A stretch of 64,000 nucleotides of DNA from an uncultured Bacteroidia bacterium (GCA_902800045.1 CADCCZ010000004.1:236029-300028), one strand, 5' to 3'. Positions 38,825 through 47,536 are shown, numbered from the stretch's first letter. Notes: generated by a model from the letters alone, not told the origin. Translations and numbers: made by a program.

Positions 38825-39682
38825 TTATTTCATGAAATCCTTATGCTTGACCATAGTGTCGATGCTGTTGATTTGGTCGCTGATGGGCGTGTAGTAAATC
38901 TTGATATAGGCAACATCGCGCAGGAAATCTATGTGTCCCACTTCGATGCGCTGGATGTCGAGGCCTGTACGCTCCTTGAGGTCGGCAATGAGTTCGTCCT
39001 CGCGACCATGCTTTACAAGTTCGATGCGCTCGTAGAGTACAATCTTGGTTGCAACATGCTTTATGGCCTTGTTACCGTCGAAAATAAGTATCACAAGGAT
39101 AAACAGCACATTTACTGCGAGCAGGTTGATGTATCCGTGGCTCATTGCCAGACCGTTGATTACCGAAATGCCAATAATCACAAACAGATAGGTCATTTCG
39201 CGGATTGGCAGAGGTTCGGTACGGTAACGGATAAGACCGAAGATGGCGAACAGACCCATTGCGAAGCCCATTGCAAGATTCACATTGTTGAGCAGGTTCA
39301 TCAGCAGGAAGACCGTAGTGCCGAACAGCATAAAGGTGAAGTAATAATCCTTGCGTTTGCTCTTGCGATAGTACAAGAAATGTACTATCAACCAGCATAT
39401 TATAATGTTCACAAGGAACAAAACGAACATCGAGAGAAGGCTGTCCTTGTTCCATAGCGGAATGCCAAGAATGTCGTTTGGAGAAGGTATTGCGGTCATC
39501 TCGTCGGCAAACTCGCGGGCGATGTCGGGGTCGAAGTCCATATTGTCGGCAATGTCGGCTGGTGTTTCTTCTGCCACAATCTCTTCATTGTTATTTTCGT
39601 CTGACAATATGTCAGCATTTTGAGCAAAACCTACAAAGGTCAACAGCAATGTGGCTGTCAACAGAAAAAATAATTTCTTCAT
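38825..39682 (-). CDS. DUF4956 membrane protein, partner of the VTC polymerase
   Basis: 285 residues. A signal-like first segment (LFFLLTATLLLTFVGFAQ) is followed by an acidic stretch (about 24-60). Then come four membrane helices between about 80 and 200 and a soluble C-terminal domain of about 80 residues. AMGFAMGLFAIFGLIRYRTEPLPIREMTYLF is the family core (here quoted in part: GLFAIFGLIRYRTEPLPIRE). From family knowledge, DUF4956 genes lie beside VTC-domain genes in many bacteria. The start overlaps the VTC stop by 4 bases (ATGA). It likely anchors the polymerase or moves its product. An extracytoplasmic N-terminus is suggested by the signal-like start. Confidence 0.88.
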   Translation of the reverse strand: MKKLFFLLTATLLLTFVGFAQNADILSDENNNEEIVAEETPADIADNMDFDPDIAREFADEMTAIPSPNDILGIPLWNKDSLLSMFVLFLVNIIICWLIVHFLYYRKSKRKDYYFTFMLFGTTVFLLMNLLNNVNLAMGFAMGLFAIFGLIRYRTEPLPIREMTYLFVIIGISVINGLAMSHGYINLLAVNVLFILVILIFDGNKAIKHVATKIVLYERIELVKHGREDELIADLKERTGLDIQRIEVGHIDFLRDVAYIKIYYTPISDQINSIDTMVKHKDFMK

Positions 39683-40455
39683 ATCAATTTTATATTACAT
39701 AGTTTTTCAATGTAGCGCATTTTACGGCGGAAACGATTTGCCTTTGCGTCGGGGTTGGTCAGAAAAGTGCCGAGACAATACTTGCTGATGCGTTTCTGCT
39801 TGATGCGAAGGTCGAGTAACACATCGCGGAAATAAGATGGGCAAAGTCCGTCCTGCTTAAGCTCGATGATAACAAGGTTTGGAATACATGCAGACTTGCC
39901 CGTTACACGATTTATCAAGTTGACATTCATGTCGATGGTAAGGCGCTCGGTCTTTTCGACATTTACAAGGGTTATGCGTGTAAACTTGTTTTCAAGAACC
40001 GGCGATAGCGTTGCGACATCGTAGTGCAAAAATTCCGAAACAAAACTTCTGTTTTCGTCACGGCTAAGCATATCGTTGAAGTCGTTGGGATTCATCGGGA
40101 TGCGTTTTTTCTTTGTGCGCCCTTTGTTGTTCTTGTTCTTGACTTCGCAAAATGCAATTCCGCTATCGACATAGATGCGAGCACGAAGTTTCTGCCTGTT
40201 TAGCTTGCGGTCGTGGTGCGCAATGTACATTTTCAGGTCGGGAGTGTCGTAGTAGAGCGTGTTGTAGTCGGCAATCCTGCGCCCCTCGTTGAACTGCACG
40301 AAATACCTGTCGTGTATTCTATCCAGAATTTCCATAAGTTGCTCGGTCGTTACGAGAAATTTCGTATCGACTCTGTTCATCAGCTTAACCTTTTCCATTT
40401 CGGCAAGGGTTATTGTGTCGAACAACTGCAACTTATCTTCAATCTGCGACAACAT
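39679..40455 (-). CDS. VTC-domain polyphosphate polymerase
   Basis: 258-residue soluble protein of the VTC (vacuolar transporter chaperone) catalytic family, which in yeast Vtc4 makes polyphosphate from ATP inside a tunnel-shaped fold lined with basic residues. Visible family features are MNRVDTKFLVT (Lys/Arg strand), YYDTPDLKMY, RQKLRARIY, AFCEVKNKNNKGRTKKKR, RITLVNVEKTERLTID and a late Glu in LVIIELKQDG (metal site). No SPX regulatory domain or membrane part is present; the membrane part is supplied by the adjacent DUF4956 gene. Activity on ATP is inferred from the family and not shown. Confidence 0.88.
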   Translation of the reverse strand: MLSQIEDKLQLFDTITLAEMEKVKLMNRVDTKFLVTTEQLMEILDRIHDRYFVQFNEGRRIADYNTLYYDTPDLKMYIAHHDRKLNRQKLRARIYVDSGIAFCEVKNKNNKGRTKKKRIPMNPNDFNDMLSRDENRSFVSEFLHYDVATLSPVLENKFTRITLVNVEKTERLTIDMNVNLINRVTGKSACIPNLVIIELKQDGLCPSYFRDVLLDLRIKQKRISKYCLGTFLTNPDAKANRFRRKMRYIEKLCNIKLI

Positions 40456-40868
40456 TACTGCTTATCAAAAATGTACTCGAATTCTTTTACGGTTTCAAGT
40501 TTTCCGTTTGGAAAATAATTGTACTGCTTTTTCTTGCTTCCGTCGGGGTAGTACTCGAACTTGCGGATACGCACCGGCTTGTTGCGGCTGTCGTATTCCA
40601 CTTCCTTTATGCACTTGCCAACGGTATTGTACTCGAATGTCACGCGCGACTTCTGCCCGTAGTTGGCATACTCGATTTCCTCAATCTTGAAGCCATTGGC
40701 ATCGTATTTGGTCACATGGTCGAGAAAACGCGTCTTGGTGGCCTGGTTTTCGTTCCATTCCTTTATGGTAAGACCTTTGCGCTTTTCACGCTTTTCCTCG
40801 GGCGTCTGTGCGCAAACGACAAAAGCCGACAACAATAGCACAACAATTATAGCGAGTTTTCTTTTCAT
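40455..40868 (-). CDS. Small secreted repeat protein, unknown function
   Basis: 137 residues with a signal peptide (LAIIVVLLLSAFVVCAQ). The mature part holds repeated Tyr-rich strands of the form (K/V)xxYDxNGxKIEE, FEYNTVGKCIKEVEYDSRN, FEYYPDGSKKKQYNY, spaced about 20 residues. This resembles YD/RHS- or MORN-like antiparallel repeats. No catalytic residues stand out. Its stop and the VTC start overlap by one base, so translation is coupled; it probably belongs to the same envelope assembly. Confidence 0.78.
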   Translation of the reverse strand: MKRKLAIIVVLLLSAFVVCAQTPEEKREKRKGLTIKEWNENQATKTRFLDHVTKYDANGFKIEEIEYANYGQKSRVTFEYNTVGKCIKEVEYDSRNKPVRIRKFEYYPDGSKKKQYNYFPNGKLETVKEFEYIFDKQ

Positions 40869-40871
40869 ATC

Positions 40872-41582
40872 CTATACATTTGAAATGATATTTATGGTAT
40901 CGGCAATTTCATAAATCGTGCCAACTTCTTCAACCTTTACACTGCGAGTCACAGTATCGGGAATTTCGTTCATATTCTCGGTAAAGGTGAAAATTGTGTA
41001 GTCGCCAGGCGTGATTTTCTGGAAATAGAAATATCCGTCCATACCTACGCGCACATCGTCGAAATGATACGATTCCGAATCACGCTTGATGAACACGCGC
41101 TGGTCGTAAGCCCAACCTTCGCCACGATAGTTGCCGTTGTGGTAATATTTGGCGTAAACGCGACCTTTTATCATCGAAGTGCCGTATGCCTTGCCTTCGT
41201 GGATGTAGATTGTCGGTACAGTTGCGGTTGCACCTCTCTTGAGTTCTACTTCCTGCGAAACAGCGATTTTCTCACCATCGGGCTTGGTCGAATAGGCAAA
41301 AACGGTGTAGTTGCCCGGATTCATATACTTGAAGCGGTAATGCCCCTTGTCGTCGGTTTCGACATCATCGCCATAGAAGGTGTCGTCGCCATAGACAATG
41401 AAAACATCAACCTTTGCCGCCACGGTGGTGTCGGTTTCGAGGTTGTAGTTGTCGTCGGGGTGTAAAACGCGCATGACATCACCTTCGATGATGCCAGTGC
41501 CGCCCTCGCCTTCGCCCTTGTTGCACGAGTTGAGTGCAACAAGGAGAAGTATCGGGAGTATAACTAAAAGTAATTTCTTCAT
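40872..41582 (-). CDS. Lipoprotein with two prealbumin-like repeats
   Basis: 236 residues. The lipoprotein signal LLLVILPILLLVALNSC places Cys at about residue 20. Two carboxypeptidase-regulatory-like (transthyretin-fold) modules follow. Each ends in the same motif: DDKGHYRFKYMNPGNYTVFAYS and MDGYFYFQKITPGDYTIFTFTE (about residues 76-97 and 181-202). Such folds usually bind protein or glycan on the cell surface. It is 3 bases upstream of the small repeat protein and 6 bases downstream of the Cthe_2159-like gene within the operon. Confidence 0.83.
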   Translation of the reverse strand: MKKLLLVILPILLLVALNSCNKGEGEGGTGIIEGDVMRVLHPDDNYNLETDTTVAAKVDVFIVYGDDTFYGDDVETDDKGHYRFKYMNPGNYTVFAYSTKPDGEKIAVSQEVELKRGATATVPTIYIHEGKAYGTSMIKGRVYAKYYHNGNYRGEGWAYDQRVFIKRDSESYHFDDVRVGMDGYFYFQKITPGDYTIFTFTENMNEIPDTVTRSVKVEEVGTIYEIADTINIISNV

Positions 41583-41588
41583 AAAATA

Positions 41589-44477
41589 TTATTGTGCTGT
41601 AAGTGAAGTTCCCGAACCTGATGTCGTTGCAGATGCGCCAACATAAATTCCATGCCAGTTGGCAGTACCGCTTATTGTCGGGTTGGTGTACATTGTGTAG
41701 GTGCCTGAAGTTACATTCGGACTTGTGAATACATAGCTTGCACTGCTTCCACCACCTCCTGGAGGTCTGATACCTGAGTTTGTCATAAATCCGCTACCTG
41801 TGATGCTTGACGGGTGCTGGTAAATAAGGACAGTGGTTCCTGAGCTATTCTTGATGCAATATTTTGAGCCTACGCTGAATGTCGGTGCAAGATATTTCTG
41901 TCCATTCTGGTATGTCGGGCTGTCGAGAAGAGCCATACCGCCACCTCCCATGCCACTACTTGAAGCACGGTAAGCGATTATGGTAGAACCATTAATTATT
42001 AGATGGCCTTGTGTTCCACCCATTCCGTCACAGTTTGCATCGATAGCTTCTTCGGTTCCTGCAGCAATAACTATGCCACCATTGAAGTAGGTGTATGCTC
42101 CGTTGCAGTCGATGCCATCGTTTCCGCGTGCGTATGCCCAAACATATCCGCCATTCATTTCGAAATGGTTGGAGCAGTTGATTGCATCGTCGTAAGAGTT
42201 AGCCTCAACAAAACCGCCATTGATATATATGCCGTCCTTGCTTTCGATGGCTTCGCCTGTCGGGTCGCCAGTAGTCTGTGCGCAGTATGATGAAACATGT
42301 CCGCTGTTTATCACAATGTTGCCAGCCGACTTAATGCCCTTTGGCAAGCCTTTCCAGTAGTCGGAAGAAGAAGAACCTCCGCCACCAGGGAATCCTCCGC
42401 CACCGCTACTGCTAGAAGCATTTACAGGTGCGCCAGAGGTCATAACATCAATATCAATAAGGTTATTGTCGGCATTGGCTGTACCAATTGTAAGAATTCC
42501 GTCGCAAGCGATGCCCTTGCCGCCCTTGCCTGTGCTCGAGCAGTTGATGACACCTGCAAGTATTGTAAGGTTGCCTTCGCTCTTTATGCAGCAAGGAGCG
42601 TAGCCGTCGGTACACGAAGTACCCGAACCCGAAAGTGTTGCACCAGCACCGGCGGTTGTTATGGTGATGTTGCCACCATTTATTGTCATATTGCCTACCG
42701 ATGATAGTCCCTTTGCTCCGCCCGAAGCAGTTGTAGCAGTGGCGTTTATTGTTCCGCCGTTGATTGTTAGTGTTCCGCTCGATTTAACAGCAACGCTGTT
42801 CGAAGCATCGGTACCGGAAACAAGTGTTGCACCCGAAATGTTGGCTGTAATTGTTCCATCGTTCATTACAAATGCAACATCCGACTTGAAACCTTTGGCA
42901 GCCTTACCCGACATGGTTAATGTTATGTCGCCACCGACAACATTTATTGTTCCGTCGCAGGAGAAGCCCTTGCTGTCCTGTCCGCTGCAGGTAACGGTGT
43001 ATGTTCCGTTGTTTACATTCAAGGTAACATCGGCCTTTACTGCCTTCGAATCTGTACCTGTTGCCTTCAATGTGTAGTTGCCTCCGTTGAGGTTTACGAC
43101 ATTGTCGCACGAAATGCCCTTGCTGTCGGTACCACTGCAGGTAAGGTCGAGAGTTCCGCTGTATATCTCAACCGTAGCATCACTCTTGATGCAGGTTGCG
43201 CTGTAGGTGTCGGCAACATTGCTTGTGTTGGTGTACGAACCGCCGTTGCCAGCCACCGACAAAGTTATCGTACCGCCATTCATGCTGAACAGGTTGTCGG
43301 TAGAAATTGCCCTTGCGCCATCGTTCGACGACGGACAGGTAATTGTGAGGTCGCCATTGGTGACATACATTTCGGTAGCCTTGATGCCTGTGCAGTACGA
43401 CGGGTCGCCAGCAGTAACCACAGCAGCACCCGAAGCGGTAATGGTTGTATTTCCGCCAGCAATGTAAACCATGGTTGATTTTATAGCCTTTGTCTGTGCG
43501 CCCGAAGCAGTAAGGTTGTGCGTTCCGCCCTGTATTGTCAAAGTATCGCACTTCAGACCTTTGCAGTCGGCATTGGCAACCGTCATATTGAGAGAACCGC
43601 CCATCAGCTTGATTGTACCTTGGTCGGCGTGTTCGACGCTACCATATTCGGCCTCGATACCATCGCTACCAAAACCACTTACCGTGACATTTCCGCCATA
43701 CAATCTGAAATTGTTGGCGTGGATACCATCCTTTACTGCCGAAGTGACATTTATTGTGCCAGTATATACATTAATGTGTGCATCGCTGTTGATTCCGTGC
43801 TGCTTGTTGCCAGCCACATTGAGCGTACCGTTGCCATACACCTCGATTGAACCTTCGCAAAGGAAAGCGGCCTTGAATTCACTTGTCGAGCCGTCGGTAA
43901 GCGAATTGGTTGTACCGTCCTCGAGGACGAGCTTTACACGAACATCCGAGAGCACATTTATAGCCGCACCAGTTGGATTGGTTATGTTTGCGCCATTGAG
44001 ACGAAGGTCGAACTTGTTGTCGCTGCTTATGGTAAGCGAGCCGTCGGCGGTTGTGCCAGCCACCACAATTGTGCGGTTTTCGGTTCCCGACAGGGCATTT
44101 ACAACAACATCCTCGCCATTGCAAGTAACTGTTATTCCTCTGCTCGACCACGGATTTACCACACCGACAGCACCGCCATTGGTATAGTTGATGTAAATCC
44201 AGTCGCCATCGTCCTGCTGACCTGGCTCATCACCATCGAGCGACGCAATGTAAAGCACAATGCTATCGATTCCCATTACAGGAAAACTGAAAGGCGTTTC
44301 GCTGCTAATATTTGTATATGCCGTCGAAGTTCCTGTAGGCAAGAAACTTACGCTGTCGATATTTTCTATTGTCTTTGTGTATATGACATTTCCACCGCTA
44401 TAGTACAGGAGCTTGTTCTGTGCCGACAAAGAAAGCACAGCCACAACAAATGCCAATATTGCTATTATCTTTTTCAT
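41589..44477 (-). CDS. Large beta-helix surface protein, Cthe_2159-like
   Basis: 962 residues. A signal peptide (IIAILAFVVAVLSLSAQ) is followed by an N-terminal module to about residue 90. About 750 residues then form many rungs of a parallel beta-helix built on phrases such as CKGLKCDTLTIQGGTHNLTASG and DSKGISCDNVVNLNGGNYTLKATG (each shortened here in part), with a recurring SKG(I/F)SCD turn. A Gly/Ser loop (GGGGFPGGGGSSSSD) interrupts it near residue 700. Rungs of this kind define the Cthe_2159 carbohydrate-binding family, one member of which binds cellulose-like glycan. The start overlaps the upstream T9SS-protein stop by 4 bases. It lacks an obvious own T9SS tail; the final segment (ANWHGIYVGASATTSGSGTSL) is not a clear sorting domain. 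Confidence 0.85.
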   Translation of the reverse strand: MKKIIAILAFVVAVLSLSAQNKLLYYSGGNVIYTKTIENIDSVSFLPTGTSTAYTNISSETPFSFPVMGIDSIVLYIASLDGDEPGQQDDGDWIYINYTNGGAVGVVNPWSSRGITVTCNGEDVVVNALSGTENRTIVVAGTTADGSLTISSDNKFDLRLNGANITNPTGAAINVLSDVRVKLVLEDGTTNSLTDGSTSEFKAAFLCEGSIEVYGNGTLNVAGNKQHGINSDAHINVYTGTINVTSAVKDGIHANNFRLYGGNVTVSGFGSDGIEAEYGSVEHADQGTIKLMGGSLNMTVANADCKGLKCDTLTIQGGTHNLTASGAQTKAIKSTMVYIAGGNTTITASGAAVVTAGDPSYCTGIKATEMYVTNGDLTITCPSSNDGARAISTDNLFSMNGGTITLSVAGNGGSYTNTSNVADTYSATCIKSDATVEIYSGTLDLTCSGTDSKGISCDNVVNLNGGNYTLKATGTDSKAVKADVTLNVNNGTYTVTCSGQDSKGFSCDGTINVVGGDITLTMSGKAAKGFKSDVAFVMNDGTITANISGATLVSGTDASNSVAVKSSGTLTINGGTINATATTASGGAKGLSSVGNMTINGGNITITTAGAGATLSGSGTSCTDGYAPCCIKSEGNLTILAGVINCSSTGKGGKGIACDGILTIGTANADNNLIDIDVMTSGAPVNASSSSGGGGFPGGGGSSSSDYWKGLPKGIKSAGNIVINSGHVSSYCAQTTGDPTGEAIESKDGIYINGGFVEANSYDDAINCSNHFEMNGGYVWAYARGNDGIDCNGAYTYFNGGIVIAAGTEEAIDANCDGMGGTQGHLIINGSTIIAYRASSSGMGGGGMALLDSPTYQNGQKYLAPTFSVGSKYCIKNSSGTTVLIYQHPSSITGSGFMTNSGIRPPGGGGSSASYVFTSPNVTSGTYTMYTNPTISGTANWHGIYVGASATTSGSGTSLTAQ

Positions 44478-44959
44478 AACTTGCTGAATTTATAGGTTTT
44501 ACCATCAATCTTTACGATGTAGAGACCCTCGTTGAGGTCGCTGACATCGATTGCTCCGTCCGACGAAAGGTTTGCTTCCTTTACAAGCTGACCTGTTGCC
44601 GAATAAATCTGCATCGTAACATCTTCGCCGACATTGAAGTTGAAATAAAGCATATCGGAAACCGGGTTAGGGTAGAATCCCTCGTTTGCCGACAATTCTT
44701 CAATGTCCTGCAGCTCTGGTTCGTTGTATGCCAAAGTCATCTTCTTGACATCGGTCATAGCAAAGGAGGTTGTCGTGCCGTCGCCAAGCTTGAACACAAC
44801 AGTCTCGCCTACGAAATAAAATTTCTTCACATCCTGAATTACATCAGTGGAAGAATTTGTTCTATAATAGACGGTTATGTCCGTCGTTTGTGCATGGGTT
44901 TTCATTGTTGCGAACATTGCAAGCACAAAAACCATTGCGATTAGAATTTGCTTCTTCAT
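44474..44959 (-). CDS. Small T9SS type A sorted surface protein
   Basis: 161 residues: signal peptide (ILIAMVFVLAMFATMKTHAQ), a short passenger of about 65 residues (residues 25-90), and a C-terminal type IX secretion sorting domain from YPNPVSDMLYFNF (about residue 93) to GLYIVKIDGKTYKFSKL. Such domains direct proteins through the outer membrane and are then exchanged for a lipid or polysaccharide anchor. It is the first gene of the seven-gene operon, so the operon's output reaches the cell surface. Function of the passenger is unknown. Confidence 0.88.
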   Translation of the reverse strand: MKKQILIAMVFVLAMFATMKTHAQTTDITVYYRTNSSTDVIQDVKKFYFVGETVVFKLGDGTTTSFAMTDVKKMTLAYNEPELQDIEELSANEGFYPNPVSDMLYFNFNVGEDVTMQIYSATGQLVKEANLSSDGAIDVSDLNEGLYIVKIDGKTYKFSKL

Positions 44960-45051
44960 AATATATTCATTTTAAAATATTTAACCTTACTAAAGCACTA
45001 ACAATCACTATATGCCAACTACAGTCGACAATTAGGCAAAATTGCAAATGG

Positions 45052-45059
45052 CAAAGATA
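45052..45059 (-). promoter_or_regulatory. -7 box of the polyphosphate-polymerase operon
   Basis: Minus strand reads TATCTTTG then C, about 92 bases before ATG 44959. No good TTTG at -33. Confidence 0.5.
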
Positions 45060-45137
45060 CTGGTCATCCTAAAACAATTATTGACAATAAGGATTGTAAA
45101 TTTTGCAAAAACACTTTTTTTTGCAAAAATACACATT

Positions 45138-45312
45138 GGAGGCAGAAAGTCTAACAGGCTAACAGACGAGAAGGCTAAAAAGCTTGAAGGCTCACAGCCG
45201 TTTGTATAGGCGCAATTCATTGCGTCTCAGAAACGGTTGACTAGCTGCGTACCTGACGGCACGCCTGCTCCGGTCGGATTTTATCCTACCGAAGCATTGT
45301 CCCTAACGGGAC
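45138..45312. repeat. Cluster of small hairpins between operon and AraC gene
   Basis: No gene is visible. Words like ACAGGCTAA (as at 7314-7423) lead into CGCAA-TTCA-TTGCG (45211-45224), CGGT-c-GGAT-ttt-ATCC-t-ACCG (45271-45291) and GTCCC-TAAC-GGGAC (45299-45312). Each is a separate short hairpin. Confidence 0.6.
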
Positions 45313-45333
45313 AGGAAACAAATAATGCCACTC

Positions 45334-45545
45334 AGAAACGGGCGTAGCCCCCAGAAACGGCGAAGCCATAAAAACCCAGAAACGGGCGTAGCCCATCAAA
45401 CGCCGCAGGCATTAAAACCCAGAAACGGGCAAAGCCATTGAAACGGCGAAGCCATTGAAACGTCGCAGGCATTGAAACCCAGAAACGGGCGTAGCCCATT
45501 GAAACGGCGAAGCCATTCAAACGCCGCAGGCATAGAAACCACTCC
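45334..45545. repeat. Array of ten 17-25-nt hairpin words
   Basis: Units begin (G/C)AAACG and carry one of three tiny hairpins: GGGC-GTA-GCCC, GGC-GAA-GCC or GCC-GCA-GGC. The three kinds follow in a fixed order. The last two triplets (45422-45481 and 45482-45541) are each exactly 60 bases; the first (45379-45421) lacks the middle word. This is not a CRISPR: there are no unique spacers of constant length. A single GGGCTTTAGCCC word also occurs near 12071. Confidence 0.8.
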
Positions 45546-45564
45546 GTCTTTAATTTTTTTCCAC

Positions 45565-45572
45565 TATATTTG
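45565..45572 (+). promoter_or_regulatory. -7 box of the AraC gene
   Basis: TATATTTG followed by CCGTCC, 20 bases before ATG 45593. The hairpin array ends 20 bases upstream, where a -33 element would be expected, and none is seen. Confidence 0.6.
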
Positions 45573-45592
45573 CCGTCCAAACACAAGACAAG

Positions 45593-46441
45593 ATGAAAGG
45601 CAACGACAATTTCATAGTAAGGATGAACGATGAAATCAACGAGAAAGGCATAGTAATCCTCGACAATGTCAGACAAATGCCCGCATACGGAGAACCGTTC
45701 GCATCGCCACACTACACCATAGGCATAAATCATTACGGAAGCGTCTGCACCGAGTACGAAGGCAAGCTGGTGACTTTTGAGCAGCACAACATCGCCATTG
45801 TCTATCCAAACCGCACACTTAATGTTCGCAGTTCGTCCGACGACTACCAGGCCACGCTCATCATAATTTCCGAGAAGCTTTACAACAAACTAAGCATCCT
45901 CAATGCCAACAGCAGTCGTTTTTGGCACGAACAAGAACCGCATTTCACCCTTACGCCAAGCCAGTATGCCGATGTGCTAACACTTGTCGAGGCTCTGCGA
46001 ATAGCGACCAACCTAAGTCCACTGTCGCAAGGCGATATGGTACTTCCACAACTGCATGTTCTTTTGCAGGCCATAAACATTTATCGCATACAAAACGAAG
46101 GTCGCAGCGACTCGGCGCAGGGACACATAAGTTCGCGCTTCTACGATGCCATTGTCAAGCACTACCAGCAGCACCACGATGTAGAATTCTACGCCTCGCT
46201 CTTTTGCCTATCGACAAAATATTTCAGTGCAGCTATAAAACGTGAGACCGGACGCAGCGCAAACTACTGGATACAGCAACATGTGATATTTGCAGCAAAG
46301 ACCTTGCTTCGCACCGAAGAACAATATTCGCTGCAGCAAATATCCGAACGCCTTGGCTTCCCCGACCTTGCAAGCTTCAGTCGCTACTTCAAGCGCGAAA
46401 CGGGTGTATCGCCAAGCGAATACAGGAAAGGAAAAATGTAA
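45593..46441 (+). CDS. AraC-family transcriptional regulator
   Basis: 282 residues: an N-terminal cupin-like sensing domain (about 1-165, with YGEPFASPHYTIGINHYGSV) and a C-terminal AraC DNA-binding domain of two helix-turn-helix motifs (about 185-280; YASLFCLSTKYFSAAIKRETG and LQQISERLGFPDLASFSRYFKRETGVSPSEYR). Such regulators sense a small molecule. Targets may be next to it (the EEP lipoprotein gene at 46664 or the divergent surface operon) but this is inference. The promoter lies just right of the hairpin array. Confidence 0.93.
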   Translation: MKGNDNFIVRMNDEINEKGIVILDNVRQMPAYGEPFASPHYTIGINHYGSVCTEYEGKLVTFEQHNIAIVYPNRTLNVRSSSDDYQATLIIISEKLYNKLSILNANSSRFWHEQEPHFTLTPSQYADVLTLVEALRIATNLSPLSQGDMVLPQLHVLLQAINIYRIQNEGRSDSAQGHISSRFYDAIVKHYQQHHDVEFYASLFCLSTKYFSAAIKRETGRSANYWIQQHVIFAAKTLLRTEEQYSLQQISERLGFPDLASFSRYFKRETGVSPSEYRKGKM

Positions 46442-46663
46442 AGAAGATTTACGATTTACTTTAACGGCGCAATGCATTGCTACAAATCTTTGAACATTGA
46501 ACTATTAAACCCAGAAACCTTCAAACGGCGCAGCCATTGAAACCATTGAAACCGTTGAACTCTTGAACCTTGAACACCGACGCAAAGCATTGCGTCGCTA
46601 CTTTGAATTGTGCTGTCGCGGCGCGCCACGACTCAACAAGAAACTTTTGAACTTTGCCCCCCC
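46442..46663. repeat. Intergenic repeats between convergent genes
   Basis: No gene is visible. GACGCAA-agca-TTGCGTC (46579-46596) is a perfect 7-bp hairpin. GTCGcGGCGCGCCaCGAC (about 46615-46632) is a near-perfect GC-rich palindrome. AAACGGCGCAGCCATT at about 46515 is one isolated word of the 45334 array. Confidence 0.6.
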
Positions 46664-47515
46664 TTATATTTTCATCTTCGCCATTACCGGATAATGGTCG
46701 GAAATATACGGCTTGCCGTAGTCGCCATTTAAGGTCTTGAAATCCAAAACTTCAGTGTTTTTGTAAAAAATGTAGTCAATCATGGTGTCGTTTCCGTTGC
46801 CAAAACTGTTGTAAGTCGGAATCCATTCAGACTCGGGCAAAATGGCACGGCTGTCCTTCATTTCGGCCTTCAGCGGGTCGAAAATGGGTGAACTTACATT
46901 CGAATTGAAGTCGCCAGAAAGAAGCACTGGCATTTTGTCGTCCTTTACAATTTCGTTAATTCTCTTGACAATCAACAAAATCGACTGTTCGCGGGCAACT
47001 TCGCCAACATGATCGAGATGCGTGTTGAACACATAAAACTCCTTTTCGCTGTCCAAATCCTTGAGTTTTGCCCAGGTGACAATTCGCTTGCAAGCCGCAT
47101 CCCAGCCCATAGAACATTGGTCGGGAGTTTCAGACAACCAGAAATTACCATTTTCCAGCATCTTGAACTTATCGTTACGATAATAAACCGCCATAAATTC
47201 GCCTTCTTCCTTGCCATCGTCGCGACCGACACCAACACGGCTATACTGCGGAAAGTTTGTGTCGATGTACTGCAATTGCCCAATGAGCGCCTCTTGCAAA
47301 CCGAATACATCGGGCTGTTCACGGCTAATCATTTCCTTGGTTGCTGGTTTACGAATGTCCCAGGCGTTGTCGCCATCGTTGGCATTAGCATATCGGATAT
47401 TGTAGGATATATATTTTACGATGAGGTCGGTTTTCTTTTCGGTGCAACCTCCCAAAACAAGGGCTGTGGAAGCAAATATTACTGCCAGCAGCATAACGAA
47501 TGACAATCTTTTCAT
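46664..47515 (-). CDS. EEP-family lipoprotein (DNase I-like hydrolase)
   Basis: 283 residues from ATG 47515; ATG 47521 is an alternative two codons earlier. The lipoprotein signal ends LVLGGC. The endonuclease/exonuclease/phosphatase fold shows ISYNIRYANANDGDN, VFGLQEALIGQ (metal Glu), NTHLDHVGEVAR (catalytic His), LSGDFNSNVSS (Asp/Asn) and SDHYPV. It is lipid anchored and faces the periplasm or surface. Related Bacteroidota proteins act on phosphoester compounds, including sugar or lipid headgroups; the substrate here is unknown. It is more similar in layout to these than to the comM-linked EEP protein at 36560. Confidence 0.9.
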   Translation of the reverse strand: MKRLSFVMLLAVIFASTALVLGGCTEKKTDLIVKYISYNIRYANANDGDNAWDIRKPATKEMISREQPDVFGLQEALIGQLQYIDTNFPQYSRVGVGRDDGKEEGEFMAVYYRNDKFKMLENGNFWLSETPDQCSMGWDAACKRIVTWAKLKDLDSEKEFYVFNTHLDHVGEVAREQSILLIVKRINEIVKDDKMPVLLSGDFNSNVSSPIFDPLKAEMKDSRAILPESEWIPTYNSFGNGNDTMIDYIFYKNTEVLDFKTLNGDYGKPYISDHYPVMAKMKI

Positions 47516-47536
47516 ATACATGTATCAATTTGTCTG

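Noticed and set aside
42661..44187. Long plus-strand frames opposite the beta-helix gene
   Set aside because: Shadows produced by the repeated rungs of the beta-helix; the opposite strand has a signal peptide and operonic overlaps.
45334..45545. CRISPR array
   Set aside because: Units are 17-25 bases with small inverted repeats and no unique spacers of uniform length; no cas gene is in the window.
45332..45787. A 151-codon minus-strand frame opposite the AraC gene start and hairpin array
   Set aside because: Its C-terminal half is a translation of the hairpin words (repeated RRLNGFA-like phrases), and its first half is antisense to a well-supported AraC gene.
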